Below, piece by piece: positions 28,969 through 39,317 of a stretch of 64,000 nucleotides of DNA. The DNA is taken from assembly GCF_000613865.1 (NCBI RefSeq), contig NZ_BAJU01000007.1, positions 30,933-94,932 on the forward strand. The letters are read 5' to 3'. The position numbers and the translations under genes are program-made. How positions within the stretch are numbered: position 1 is the stretch's first letter; each line of letters opens with the position of its first letter. The DNA is from Acetobacter okinawensis JCM 25146 (GTDB taxonomy: Bacteria; Pseudomonadota; Alphaproteobacteria; Acetobacterales; Acetobacteraceae). The notes beneath the pieces were generated by a model that did no database searches, had not been told where the DNA came from, and worked only from the letters and a program-made list of their open reading frames with translations.

Positions 28969-30027
28969 TTGGCTGGAACCACCTTATCTCCACTGGCGGA
29001 CCTGCTCTCTGAAGGGGGGACCCTCCTGCGTGATGGTCTGGTATGGGCCATTTACTGCCGTCCCGGGCAGGAACCGCAGGAGCTGGAGCGCGATGTGGTG
29101 GTCCATCGCCTGACCACAGGCAATTTTCCCCCCGAGTTTGCCGAAGGTGGGGGATGGGCGTGGTTCCATTTTGATATCGTCCACACCATGTCCCGCCATC
29201 AGATTGAAACCATTCCCTCCCTGCCAGAGGAAGTGCGGCAGGTGCTCACCAACCTTGAGCGCAGCACACGTCTGGAAAACGAGGGGGATATTGTTTTTGG
29301 CGCACTCCCCGCGTTTGATGATACGTCGACTGATGATGACCGTAATGTCAGCACATGGCGGTTTGCCCTTGAGCCTGACCTGCTGCTGACAACCCGCCGC
29401 CACCCTATACCCGCTCTTGGCGTGGTCTTTCACGAGCTCAAGCGGGGGCTGGTTCCCCGCTCCCCTGCCAGAGTGGTGGACCGCGCCCTTCTGGAATTTG
29501 CTGATACACTGCGGCGTGACTTTGCCCGGCTGGATGACCAGCTTGACCGGGCGGAGGATGTGCTGCTTATGCTCGACCGGGATACGGATCTGGGCCGTAT
29601 GAGTGGTCTGCTGGGTATGGTGCGCCGCCGCTCCACGGAGTTGCGACGTGTTCTGGCCCCGGTGGATCGTATTTTCCGCGATGAAGAACTCGAGCTGCCC
29701 GAATGGGCCGAAGATGACCTGAAGGACCGCTCGCACCGGCAGGTACATGCGGCACTCGATGACCTTCTGGCCCTACAGGACCGTGCCCGCTCCTTGCAGG
29801 ACGAGCTGACGTCCAATCAGGCGGAAGAGACCAACCGGCGTCTGTATATTTTGACGGTTGGTACCATTCTTATGCTGCCCGCAACGCTGGTGACGGGTTT
29901 TTTTGGTATGAATACCGGCGGCATGTTCCTGACCAATGGAACATGGGGTACGGTTGATGCCGGTGGGCTGTGCTTCCTTATCATGATGGGTACATGGTTT
30001 TTGCTCAAACTGATCCGCTTTTTGTAA
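28969..30027 (+). CDS. CorA-family divalent metal transporter, ZntB-like
   Basis: Inner-membrane metal channel of 352 residues: a large cytoplasmic N-terminal domain with long helices (for example LDRAEDVLLMLDRDTDLGRM) and two C-terminal membrane helices. The first helix is followed by the signature loop TGFFGMNTGGMF, where GMN is the CorA selectivity motif. The length and the SARV/DRALLEFADTL region resemble ZntB zinc carriers more than Mg2+ CorA. Translation appears to start at TTG (28969), preceded by AGGGAGAG. Magnesium or zinc specificity is not certain. Confidence 0.88.
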   Translation: MAGTTLSPLADLLSEGGTLLRDGLVWAIYCRPGQEPQELERDVVVHRLTTGNFPPEFAEGGGWAWFHFDIVHTMSRHQIETIPSLPEEVRQVLTNLERSTRLENEGDIVFGALPAFDDTSTDDDRNVSTWRFALEPDLLLTTRRHPIPALGVVFHELKRGLVPRSPARVVDRALLEFADTLRRDFARLDDQLDRAEDVLLMLDRDTDLGRMSGLLGMVRRRSTELRRVLAPVDRIFRDEELELPEWAEDDLKDRSHRQVHAALDDLLALQDRARSLQDELTSNQAEETNRRLYILTVGTILMLPATLVTGFFGMNTGGMFLTNGTWGTVDAGGLCFLIMMGTWFLLKLIRFL

Positions 30028-30337
30028 AAACTGCTGTAGTCGTGCCGCAGTTCAGGCGGCGCATACAGGTGTGTGGCGGGTTGCTCGGTTTGCCATAAAA
30101 TTAGCCATATTGGGCGGTAGAGGCATCTACCCCTACGGCTCCGGGTCAAATGGTTTTTGTGTCTGCACAAATCAAAGACGGTTTGGATGAGGTGCGGTGT
30201 GGAGCCGTACAAGCGTTTTGTTGCATGTGGAGTGGGGTCTGTATAAATACAGGGCCGTATTTTCTGGCTGGATCATGTGGGACCGGGCGTGAATCAGGCC
30301 GGATTTCCTGTGCTACGGCAAGGATGGATTGGACAGC

Positions 30338-31748
30338 ATGACAGGCACACAGGCGCTCCCTCAGATGCAAGACTGCTGTGCCCTCAGTCGGTCCCGCAAA
30401 CCCGTGCGTGCCATAAAGGGGGCTGCGGCTCTTGGGCTGCTGGCTTTGCTTGCCGCCTGTGCCAGCCAGCCCGGTGGGAGCGATACGGATGTTCCCATTG
30501 CGCAGGAAGCCGAATTTTACCCGCGCCCATGCCCGTTCCTATTACGCCCCACCGGGTCCGGCGGATGACCCGTGGGGGCCGTACATCAGCGAGGCCTCCA
30601 AGCGCTTTGATGTGCCAGAGGCGTGGGTGCGTGCGGTTATCCAGCAGGAATCGGGTGGCAAGTTGTTCCATGATGGTCAACTGGTTACTTCCGGCCCCGG
30701 TGCCATGGGGCTGATGCAGCTTATGCCCCCTACGTATGACGAGATGCGCGCCGCCTATAATCTGGGCGGAGATGCCTACGAACCGCACGATAACATTATG
30801 GCGGGCACGGCATATTTGCGGCAGTTGTACGATGTTTATGGCTCTCCGGGTTTTCTGGCGGCATATAATGCAGGGCCCGGGCGTCTGGAGGATTTTATCA
30901 CCCGCAACCGCACCCTGCCGAAGGAGACGCGGAACTATGTGGCCTCCATCGGGCGGCGGATCGTAGGTATTTCACCCCTCAACCGCTCGCAGGCCGATAT
31001 GCAGGTCGCAAGCCATGACACCTTTACACAAAGTGCAACGGCGGGGGGGTATGCCCGCCAGCAAGGTGGCATCAGTGCCGTGCGTGCTGCGTGGTCAAAC
31101 AGGCAGCAGGGGAGCATGCAGCCCGTGCAGGTGGCTGATGCCATTGGGGATGATAGTGCGGATACGGCCCCAGCATCTTCGACAAGCTATGGGCAGGACT
31201 GGCATCCTGTTTCACGTAAAACAAAGATGGACGGGCTGACGGAAAGTCCGGCCGATGTCCGGGCAATCTGGGCTAAACGGCTGGGGGCAACGGCGCAGAC
31301 AACACCGGATACCCCAATACAGGTGGCGCAGGCAGCGGAAGAGCCGGTGGATGATGCAGCCCCAGCGGCCGCATCCGCACAGACCGAACCAGAACCCACC
31401 AGAATGGCTGTGGGAACGGGGCGCACAGGCGGGAATTTAAGGCTCTTCCCCAGTGTTCACGCGGAGCCCGCACCCTTGCTGAGTAGAAAGGTGCGGGGGG
31501 CGGATGCCAGAAACTGGGCTATTCAGGTCGGTGCTTTTGGGTCTGCCGCGCTGGCGCAGCAGGCATCGGGGCGGGCGCAGCAGCAAAGTAGCGCCCTATC
31601 TGGCGCACATGTGCAGATTGCGATGGTGCAGGCCAAAAAAGGGCGTCTATACCGGGCGCGTCTGATCAACCTGTCCCATACCGATGCGGTGGGAGCGTGC
31701 CGCAAGTTGAGCGGGTGTGTTGTGATCTCTCCCCAGTCCCAGCCCTGA
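30338..31748 (+). CDS. Lytic transglycosylase lipoprotein with SPOR domain (frameshifted)
   Basis: Cell-wall enzyme of about 469 residues when repaired. A lipoprotein signal (LLALLAAC, lipobox cysteine near residue 40) is followed by a transglycosylase SLT core: VRAVIQQESGGKLFHDG with the catalytic glutamate, GAMGLMQLMPPTYDEMR and GSPGFLAAYNAGPGRLEDF. A long Ala/Pro-rich spacer leads to a C-terminal SPOR domain (about 395-465, AIQVGAFGSAALAQQASGRA) that binds denuded septal peptidoglycan. The break is at about 30515-30520. Removing one T from the TTTT run joins EAEF to TRAHARSYYAPPGP. A role in septal wall remodelling is likely. Confidence 0.85.
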
Positions 31749-31787
31749 GCGGTTTTAAGAATTCATAACCGGCGGGGGGCAGTTTGC

Positions 31788-32753
31788 TCAGCCAGCCGGA
31801 GCCGGCTGCACGGTTTTTGCCGCAGGGGCAGGTGCGCCCGGGGCTGCCAGAGGGGCATTGTCCCGGCCTGAATAGCGGTCAATAATCTGCTTGGTGGCGG
31901 CTGCCGCCTCCTGCGCTGCGGCCACGGCAACATCCCCCCAGTACTGGTCGAGCGAGTGGGCGTCTATATCGTGGAGTTGCGTGGCGGCTCCTGCTTCCTT
32001 GCCGCCTGCATCCACAACCCGCCAGACAATCTCGATATGCTGCTGGGGGTGGCCAGTGGTGCCTGCTGGGCCGGGGGTCAGCTTTACGGTGGTGGTTACA
32101 ATAAAGTCAGCATTTTTGGCAGAGTTCTGGAGCGTATCTGCACTGTCGCGGAAGGCGGCGGTAAAGGCCTGCGCGAGTGATGTGTTTCCATCCCCCGGTG
32201 CGCCACTGACACCAGTAAAATAAACCCGTGCCGCACGGTGTTTGAGGCTATGTGGGTCTTTTTCCATGTCGTCAGCCTGAATACCGGTCAGGGCCGTGGT
32301 AATGCGGTTGGCAGCATCCTGCGCGACCAGTGCAAAAAATGCCTGATCCCCGGCAGACCACTGCGCAACGGGTACGGGGCTGCCTTCCTGTGTTGCGCGG
32401 ACCGTGTTCTGGGGGGTCATGACGGTATAGACCGGTACCACCTGCCCGTTGCGCAGTTCGGCCTGCATGTTCAGCCACCAGTCCCCCTTGCGGGTTGGCT
32501 GGGCTATGGCGGGAATGGTCTGCTGGAGCAGTGCCTGTGCAACATCTTTTGCCCATAGCTCAGCATTGGCGTTGGAGAGCAGGGCATTGGGGGGTGTTGG
32601 CACATCCAGCCGGGAGGGAGGGGCGTTTGTGGCCAGTCCCGGTCCGTTTTTGCCCGAATGGGCAAAGGGATGAGGCACATCCAGACACCCGCTGAGTAGC
32701 AGCAGGGCTGAGCAGGGAAGGGCAAGGCGTAAAGGCTTCAGGCGGCCTGTCAT
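31788..32753 (-). CDS. Conserved lipoprotein of unknown function
   Basis: Product of 321 residues with a clear lipoprotein signal (LALPCSALLLLSGC, lipobox LSGC near residue 23). The mature part has PTPPNALLSNANAELWAKDV, FIVTTTVKLTPGPAGTTGHP and HIEIVWRVVDAGGKEAG, followed by an Ala/Pro-rich tail. I recognise no enzyme motif. Its start overlaps the pgeF stop by four bases, so it closes the lgt-midA-pgeF operon, fitting an envelope role. Function unknown. Confidence 0.8.
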   Translation of the reverse strand: MTGRLKPLRLALPCSALLLLSGCLDVPHPFAHSGKNGPGLATNAPPSRLDVPTPPNALLSNANAELWAKDVAQALLQQTIPAIAQPTRKGDWWLNMQAELRNGQVVPVYTVMTPQNTVRATQEGSPVPVAQWSAGDQAFFALVAQDAANRITTALTGIQADDMEKDPHSLKHRAARVYFTGVSGAPGDGNTSLAQAFTAAFRDSADTLQNSAKNADFIVTTTVKLTPGPAGTTGHPQQHIEIVWRVVDAGGKEAGAATQLHDIDAHSLDQYWGDVAVAAAQEAAAATKQIIDRYSGRDNAPLAAPGAPAPAAKTVQPAPAG

Positions 32754-33553
32754 GAGTTACGGGGTCCCGTGGCAATGGCAGAAATCTGGTGTCCGATAGG
32801 GCCACCGCCAGCAAGAGTACGCCGCCTGTGGCTGAAAAACCGTGTTTCCTCCGTGAGTGTATCTACGCCCAGAGCAACAGCATGCCGGATGCCTGCACGC
32901 TGGAGGCGGAATACGCACCACCCGGCCAGATCAAACTGGTAATGGCCAGCCCGTTTGCCGGGGGCAAAAAAGCGGGCGGCCTGTCTGTCTGTGCTGGTAA
33001 TGGCTGTGTGCATGTCTTCTGCTGTCTCGTAGCTTTCCTGCGCAATGCAGGGGCCTACGACGGCACTCAGGCTTTCCCGCGTGGCACCAAGTGCCAGCAT
33101 GGCCTCTATTGTCGCTTCCAGAACACCGCTTAACGCACCGCGCCAACCAGCATGGGCTGCACCAACGACGGTACCCTGTGCGGTACTGAACAGGACAGGC
33201 GCACAATCAGCCGTAATAACGCCAATTGCCAGATCGGGGTTGCTGGTTACCAGCGCATCTGCCTCAGCCCCCTGACCTGCGGCCCAGATTGCGGTGGCGG
33301 TTATGACTGCTGGGCCATGCACCTGCGTTACTCCCAGCAGGCAGCCTGCCTGCACCCCCATATGGCTGGCAACACGCGCACGGTTCTGGGCAAGGTTTTC
33401 CGCCGTGTCCCCCGAGCGTGTGGAGCAGTTCAGGCTGGCGTAGGGGCCGGTGGATACGCCCCCCTCGCGGGTAAAAAAGCCGTGCCGTGCCTGCCCCAGC
33501 AACGGACTGGTCAGTGGAGCCAGACTAAAAGGGGGGGTGGGAGCGCTGGTCAT
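32750..33553 (-). CDS. pgeF: Peptidoglycan editing factor PgeF (YfiH/laccase-domain family)
   Basis: Copper-oxidase-fold protein of 267 residues (PF02578). Metal and active-site blocks are IGVITADCAPVLF, GAAHAGWRGALSGVLEATIE and VVGPCIAQESYETAEDM, plus VTQVHGPAV early on. E. coli YfiH removes mis-incorporated residues from cell-wall precursors, and homologues were long annotated as polyphenol oxidases. The start overlaps the preceding methyltransferase stop by four bases (ATGA), which indicates translational coupling. Confidence 0.9.
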   Translation of the reverse strand: MTSAPTPPFSLAPLTSPLLGQARHGFFTREGGVSTGPYASLNCSTRSGDTAENLAQNRARVASHMGVQAGCLLGVTQVHGPAVITATAIWAAGQGAEADALVTSNPDLAIGVITADCAPVLFSTAQGTVVGAAHAGWRGALSGVLEATIEAMLALGATRESLSAVVGPCIAQESYETAEDMHTAITSTDRQAARFFAPGKRAGHYQFDLAGWCVFRLQRAGIRHAVALGVDTLTEETRFFSHRRRTLAGGGPIGHQISAIATGPRNS

Positions 33554-34577
33554 GCAACCGGGCCTTTTGTAAAGCCGGGCGGGACCGGCAGCGTGGGCGA
33601 AGTGATGGCCATAACCTTGAACAACTGCCCCATTTTATCGGGGGCGGAGAGTCGGTTTGCCGCAGAGCGCAGCATGGCAGCATCCTGCGCGGAGGCCTGA
33701 CTTGCCAGTTGCTCCGTCCGCTCCTTGAGCCCCAGATGCTGTAGGAAGTCACCCTGATTTTCGGTTCCGTAGGAGGGTACTTCCGCCTTGCGGGCTACGG
33801 CAAGCAGGGCCGTAAAGTCCACATGGGTGGTCAGATCTGCCTCGCCTTCCTCAGCCTGAAGGGGGGGCGTTGGCCGCGCATGACGTAGGGCCTGTAAGGA
33901 ATCGCCCGTTGAATCTGTGCTGTGCCCGTAGTCAATAAACAGGCTGCGCCGGGGGAGTGGCTGAACCGGTGTGCAAGCCCGCGCACAATATGCTGGGCCT
34001 GTTCGCAAATCTCGACAACGGTATTGGGTTCAAGCACGCGGCTGTCCGGCAGGGAGGGAGGCGTGCAGGAGATCAACTCCAGTGTTTTGTTGGCCACGTA
34101 GTGCTCATGCCAACCCGTGCTGGTCTGGATGAACTGACGGACGGGGAGCGCGTCCAAAAACTCGTTGGCCAGCAGAATCATGGGGCCTGCGGGTATGTCC
34201 TCCACATGCTTGTGCCACACGGGTTGTGTGTAAGGTTGCAAGATTTCGGCCTGCACCTGCCGTAGCCGGGGGGAGGTTTCGACCAGATGTACGCTCAGGC
34301 CCTCTGCCATTGTGGGGGCCTGCCGCAGAATGACCCGCAGCGCATCCGCCATGAGTGTACCCCGGCCCGGGCCTGCTTCGGCCAGAATCAGTTTTGGTGG
34401 GCTGCCCATGCCCTGCCAGACCGTAATGGCCCACGCACCCAGCAGTTCGCCAAAAACCTGAGAAATTTCGGGCGCGGTAATAAAGTCCGACAGGAACGGT
34501 GTCTCGGCATAATACTGGGCGTTTACCCGCGCCATGAAGTGGTCAAGTCGCTCAGCGTGGTAGATGTGTGGTGCCAT
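33550..34577 (-). CDS. MidA/NDUFAF7-family SAM-dependent methyltransferase (frameshifted)
   Basis: Class I methyltransferase of the COG1565 family, about 342 residues when repaired. Mitochondrial homologues methylate a complex I arginine during assembly. Seen are SDFITAPEISQVFGELLGAW, motif I ILAEAGPGRGTLMADALR, LLANEFLDALPVRQF and LFIDYGHSTDSTGDSLQA. The break is at about 33945-33950 in a five-C run (minus-strand reading); a sixth C gives HSPRRSLFIDYG. The bacterial substrate is unproven. It sits eight bases after lgt and overlaps pgeF. Confidence 0.88.
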
Positions 34578-34585
34578 AGGTCCGT

Positions 34586-35434
34586 TCAGTTTTGTTCAGC
34601 AGGTTGATCTTGTGGCTCGGGCAGGCCGGTGTAAATGGGCTGGCGGCGGGCGTTCACAATCAGCACAAGGCCCGCGACCAGCATGGGCAGGCACAGGAGC
34701 TGCCCCATGGTAATGCCGCCGGGCAGATAGCCGAGAAAGGAATCCGGCTCGCGGAAGAACTCGCAGAAAGACCGCGCACAGCCGTACCCGATAAGGAATA
34801 TGCCAGCCAGATAACCCGGACGTTCACGCACGGATTGACGGCGCGAGATGGTAAAAAGGATCAGGAACAGCAAAAGCCCTTCGGTCAGGCTTTCATACAA
34901 CTGGGAGGGGTGGCGCGGGACAGGCCCCCCTGTGGGAAAAATCATGGCCCATGGCAGGCTTGCCGGTGCCTCGCGCCCCCAGAGCTCACCGTTAATGAAG
35001 TTGGCCAGACGCCCCAGACCCAGCCCGATGGGCACAGCCACGGTGACACGGTCGGCAAATGCCAGAAAATTGAGTTTGTAGCGCCAGGTAAACAGCACCA
35101 TGGCGGTAATGACCCCCAGCGCGCCCCCATGGAAAGACATGCCGCCATGCCATACTTCCAGTATGGAAATGGGGTGGCTGAGGTAATAGCTCGGCTGGTA
35201 GAACAGCACATACCCAAGCCGTCCGCCCAAAAGTACGCCAATGGTCACCCATGTCAAAAAATCGTCAGCCAGTTCTGTTGTGCCTGCGCGTGGGCGCAGG
35301 ACCAGCAGTTTACGCAGCAGCATAATGCCCAGAACAATGCCCATAATATAGGACAGGGCATACCAGCGCACAGCCAATGGCCCGAAATGCACCAGCACCG
35401 GGTCGAACTGTGGAAACATCAGAACAGGAAGCAT
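34586..35434 (-). CDS. lgt: Prolipoprotein diacylglyceryl transferase
   Basis: Inner-membrane enzyme that attaches diacylglycerol to the lipobox cysteine of prolipoproteins. The 282-residue form has about seven helices and the Lgt signature GLGRLANFINGELWGR at about residue 145; HGGMSFHGGALGVI and PRHPSQLYESLTEG are also conserved. The frame runs to 35494, but ATG 35434 (MLPVLMFPQFDPVLVHFG) matches the family opening. It starts a tight minus-strand operon with midA-like, pgeF and a lipoprotein gene. Confidence 0.95.
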   Translation of the reverse strand: MLPVLMFPQFDPVLVHFGPLAVRWYALSYIMGIVLGIMLLRKLLVLRPRAGTTELADDFLTWVTIGVLLGGRLGYVLFYQPSYYLSHPISILEVWHGGMSFHGGALGVITAMVLFTWRYKLNFLAFADRVTVAVPIGLGLGRLANFINGELWGREAPASLPWAMIFPTGGPVPRHPSQLYESLTEGLLLFLILFTISRRQSVRERPGYLAGIFLIGYGCARSFCEFFREPDSFLGYLPGGITMGQLLCLPMLVAGLVLIVNARRQPIYTGLPEPQDQPAEQN

Positions 35435-35688
35435 GGAGTGGTCAATCCAGTGCGTGAGGGGCCAGTGGACAGGGCGGTTTGCGTTCAGGAACATCCGGGC
35501 AGGAACCGCCCACCGGCAAGGTGGGTCTGGGGAGGACTATAAAGGGCGTACCCGCTCCCTCCAAGCCAGCAATTGCGCAGCAGGCGGTTGGGGGGTGTAA
35601 AAACAGGTTACGGGCCGGTAGTCAGCAGGCCGTCATTTTCCTATCATGCCCGATATTGCCTCTTTTGTGAAAGATAAAGGTCAGACCC

Positions 35689-35991
35689 ATGAGTGATGAA
35701 ATTACGGTTGTTGCCATTCTCAAGACCAAAGCAGGCTGTGAGGAGACCGTGGCAAAGGCCATGGCAGCCTGTGTTGCTCCGTCCCGCGCAGAGGCCACAA
35801 ACCACCAGTATGTGCCCAACCGCGATCTGGATGACCCGCAGACACTGATTTTTATTGAACGCTGGGCCAGCAGGCAGGCGCTGGCGGACCATATGGAAAC
35901 ACCACATTTTAAAGCACTCGCGGCGGCTCTGGAAGGGCAGCTTGCAGCACCCTTGCAGATCCATATTCTCCAGCCAGTCGCTGGGGCCTGA
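35689..35991 (+). CDS. Antibiotic biosynthesis monooxygenase (ABM/YgiN) domain protein
   Basis: One hundred-residue single-domain ferredoxin-like barrel protein. Pattern: EITVVAILKTKAGCEETVAK, YVPNRDLDDPQTLIFIERWA and an ALADHMETPHFKAL helix. Such small ABM proteins act as quinol monooxygenases or heme/aromatic-binding proteins; many remain uncharacterised. It stands alone between lgt (divergent) and the convergent lactate permease. Specific reaction unknown. Confidence 0.87.
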   Translation: MSDEITVVAILKTKAGCEETVAKAMAACVAPSRAEATNHQYVPNRDLDDPQTLIFIERWASRQALADHMETPHFKALAAALEGQLAAPLQIHILQPVAGA

Positions 35992-35993
35992 GC

Positions 35994-36037
35994 AAAAACA
36001 GCCCGCGCGCCACACTGTTCTGGTGGTGCGCGCGGGC
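35994..36037 (-). terminator. Rho-independent terminator of the lactate permease gene
   Basis: Reading the minus strand, GCCCGCGCGC pairs with GCGCGCGGGC (36028-36037 with 36001-36010) and is followed by TGTTTTTGC. It lies just after the permease stop at 36045. Confidence 0.75.
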
Positions 36038-36044
36038 GTGGTGG

Positions 36045-37638
36045 CTAGTGCAGGACAAACTGCTGGATAACCACCAGCACACCCATGCAGAAGGTCAGGA
36101 ACAGGCTGTGCTTGAAGGTGCGTGCCAGAACAACGCCCTCCTGCCCCTTGAGCGATGTTACGGACACGCCGGTGGTAATGTTCTGGGGCGAGATCATCTT
36201 GCCCATGACCCCGCCGGAGGAGTTGGCCGAGGCAAACAGAACCGGGTCGAGCGAGAGCTGGTGTGCTGCGGCAACCTGTAGATTGCCAAACAGGGCATTG
36301 CCCGATGTGTCGCTCCCTGTAAGGAACACGGCGATCCAGCCAGAAAGACCGAAACAAGCGGGAAGAGCATGCCCGTGGAAGACACGGCATATCCCAACGT
36401 GTAGGTCATGCCTGAATAGTTCATCAAAAAAGCAAGGCCAATGGTCAGGGCTACGGTCACAACCGCCAGCCATGCCTGCCGTATGGTCGTGGCAATGGCC
36501 GCGCCAAACTGGCGGAGGGAGGTGCGGGTGAATATGGCGCTGAGAATGGCAGAAACCAGAATGGCCGTTCCCGTGCCAAGGGGTTCAAACTTCCACACCG
36601 CTGCATAAACCGATTTATACAGCGAGATGAAAACAGCATTGTCCAGCCTCGGCCAGTGCACGGGGAGCGCTCCTATGCGCGCAATGTGCAGCCCATCCCA
36701 CGCGATAACCACACAAATGACCGTAACCCACGGAATCCACCCCTGCCAGAGCGGTACGGAGGCGGCTTGGGTACCATCCTTATGCTCTATCTGGCTCAGG
36801 TCTATGGCGTAGGCGGGGTCAGGTGCTGGCTGCCAGATGCGCAGGAACACAATGCTGGCCACAAGTGATACGCTTGAGGAGAGCACATTGCTCAGGCTGT
36901 ACAGCCCCGCGCCGGAGATAACCAGCAAGGTCAGGGCAAAACTTCCCCCTGCTACAAGCAGAATAGGCCACGTCTGCTTTACAGAACGCCAGCCGCCGTA
37001 CAGCGCCATGACATAAAAGGGAATAAGGCAGGCAAAAGGCGTTAACTGGCGGCCAATTGTTGCTCCCAGCACATCTGGCGGCAGCCCGGTAATGGAGCCC
37101 AGCACGGTGACAGGAATGCCCAAGCCCCCGAACGCCACAGGTGCGGAATTGAAGATGAGCACATAGGTCAGGGCATCCAGTGCGGGAAAACCCAGCAGAA
37201 TCAGCAGGGCGCTGGTAATGGCAACGGGTGTACCAAACCCGGCAACCCCTTCAAGAGCGGCGCTGAAGCAAAAGCCAAGCACAATAAGAATAATGCGCCG
37301 GTCATTGGGCACATGCCGGATAATCCAGCCCCTGAAGGCGTCAAACCGCCCATTATGCACGGCTACATTGAACAGGAGCAGCGCGCAAAGCGCGATCCAC
37401 ATGACCGGCAGGAGCGAGAAAACCACACCGTTGGCAATGCTGGCTGCAGCCAGAGCCGGGGGCAGCCCCATACGCCAATAGCAATGACCAGCCCTACAAG
37501 CAGCCCCCCGAGGGAAGACTGCCAGGCAGAGCGTCGTAAAACCCCCATCATGAACAGGGTAACAAGAATGGGGCATGCGGCCACAATAAATGAAAGCAGC
37601 AGGCTATGACCCACAGGAGCAAGAGGCTGTATGAACAT
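36045..37638 (-). CDS. lctP: L-lactate permease family transporter (two frameshifts)
   Basis: Membrane transporter of about 531 residues when repaired, the usual LctP length with 12-14 helices, importing lactate (or glycolate) with protons. Seen are FIVAACPILVTLFMMGVLRR, LEGVAGFGTPVAITSALLIL (family hallmark), FLTGSDTSGNALFGNLQVAA and ASANSSGGVMGKMISPQNI near the C-terminus. It is broken twice. At about 37465 a four-G run (minus reading) needs a fifth G to give VWGLPPALAAASIANG. At about 36345 one base is missing so that VFLGWIAVFLTGSDTSGN reads through. The start is ATG 37638. It diverges from the sorbosone dehydrogenase homologue. Confidence 0.9.
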
Positions 37639-37825
37639 GATTGTTCTCAAAACAAGGCGTTGTGCCTCTCCCGTGATGTAGAGAGCGTTTGAAGTAACGC
37701 GTGCTTCTGTGGGATGATGCAATAAAATTTCATGTTATGGAGCGCTCGTGCTGCGCACACCATGCGGGGCGTGGTGTGCCGGGGCAGGCATGGCGTGCGT
37801 TCCCAACAAAATGGAAGGTGGGGTT

Positions 37826-39161
37826 ATGAAACATCGTGGCATCTGGCTGGGTGTAGGCGTGCTTGTCGTGTGCATTGGTGCGGTGGGTGGTGTGGTGCAG
37901 TACTCCCGCATAGAGCGGGCGAGGCTTGGTGTTGCGCAGGGTATGGGGCCAGACCCGGTGCTCCCCGCCCCAGCCGGGCGGGTTCTCCCCACGGTCAACA
38001 TTGCCCACCCGGTGGGCTGGAAAGATGCGGAGCATCCCACACCCGCAGCAGGGCTGGCCGTTACGGCGTTTGCCACCCATCTGGACCATCCACGTTGGCT
38101 CTATACCCTGCCCAATGGGGATGTTCTGGTCGCCCAGAGCAATTCACCGGATACAGATATCCAGACAGTCAAAAACCGTATAGCCAGCCTTGTTATGGGT
38201 GCTGTCGGGGCGGGGAGCCCCAGCCCGGATAAGATCATCCTGCTGCGTGATGAGCATGGGACAGGGCATGCCACCTTGCAGACAGTCCTGTTGGACCATC
38301 TGCATTCTCCCTTTGGTATGGCGCTGGTTGGCAATGAGCTTTTTGTGGCTAACGCCAATGCCATTGTAAAATTTCCCTACCATGCGGGGGACACACATAT
38401 TACCGCACCACCCGTAAAGGTGGTCGATCTGCCCGCCGTATAATCATCACTGGACCAAAAACATTCTGGCCAGTCCGGATGGGCGGTTCCTGTATGTTAC
38501 GGTTGGGTCCAACAGTAATGTGGCCGAGCATGGCATTGCAGTGGAGGAAGGCCGCGCACGTATAGACCGGCTGGACCTGCAAACTGCTACGCTGGAACCG
38601 TATGCCACAGGTCTGCGCAACCCCAATGGCATGGGCTGGGAGCCGCAGACAGGTGCCTTGTGGGTTGCGGTGAATGAGCGTGACGAGATCGGCAGCGATC
38701 TTGTGCCCGATTATATGACTGCGGTCCGGCAAGGCGGTTTTTATGGCTGGCCTTACAGCTATTATGGCCAGCATGTGGATGTGCGGGTGCAGCCGCCCCG
38801 GCCTGATCTGGTGGCTACCGCTCTCGTGCCGGACTATGCGCTTGGGCCGCATACCGCATCGCTTGGACTGGCTTTTACAGCCACCGCCCGGCTTTTGCCC
38901 CAGAGCATGCAGCACGGTGTTGTGGTGGGGCAGCACGGGTCATGGAACCGGCGTCCCAAAAGTGGGTACAAGGTGATTTACATTCCGTTTGTTGAAGGAA
39001 AGCCCGCAGGCATGCCGCAGGACGTGCTGACAGGCTTTTTATCCCCCGATCAGGAGCATGCGCACGGTCGCCCCGTTGGGGTTGTTATTGACCAGAGTGG
39101 TGCTTTGCTTGTGGCAGACGATGTGGGCAACACCATCTGGCGCGTGAGTGGAGCACAGTAG
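37826..39161 (+). CDS. PQQ-dependent sugar/sorbosone dehydrogenase family protein (frameshifted)
   Basis: Beta-propeller dehydrogenase of the soluble-aldose/sorbosone type (SNDH), about 444 residues. An N-terminal membrane anchor or signal ([19 protein letters not shown]) is followed by [54 protein letters not shown] and [18 protein letters not shown]. These match the PQQ sugar-oxidase blades, so it probably oxidises a sugar or aldehyde in the periplasm. The break is at about 38438: the first frame stops at 38443, and NHHWTK resumes after one extra (or two missing) bases. GGAAGGTGGGG precedes ATG 37826. Confidence 0.86.
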
Positions 39162-39317
39162 CGGGGGAGGGGTATGGCAAAGGTGTGTTTGGTTTTTTGT
39201 ATCCTTGCATCTAGGGCGGGATAATGGAACTCTGCGGGCATAAAACTGGCCCGGTGCACACATGCGGGTCTGTCTCTGGCACTATGGGGCAGACAGGCCC
39301 CATATAAGGGGTATTTC

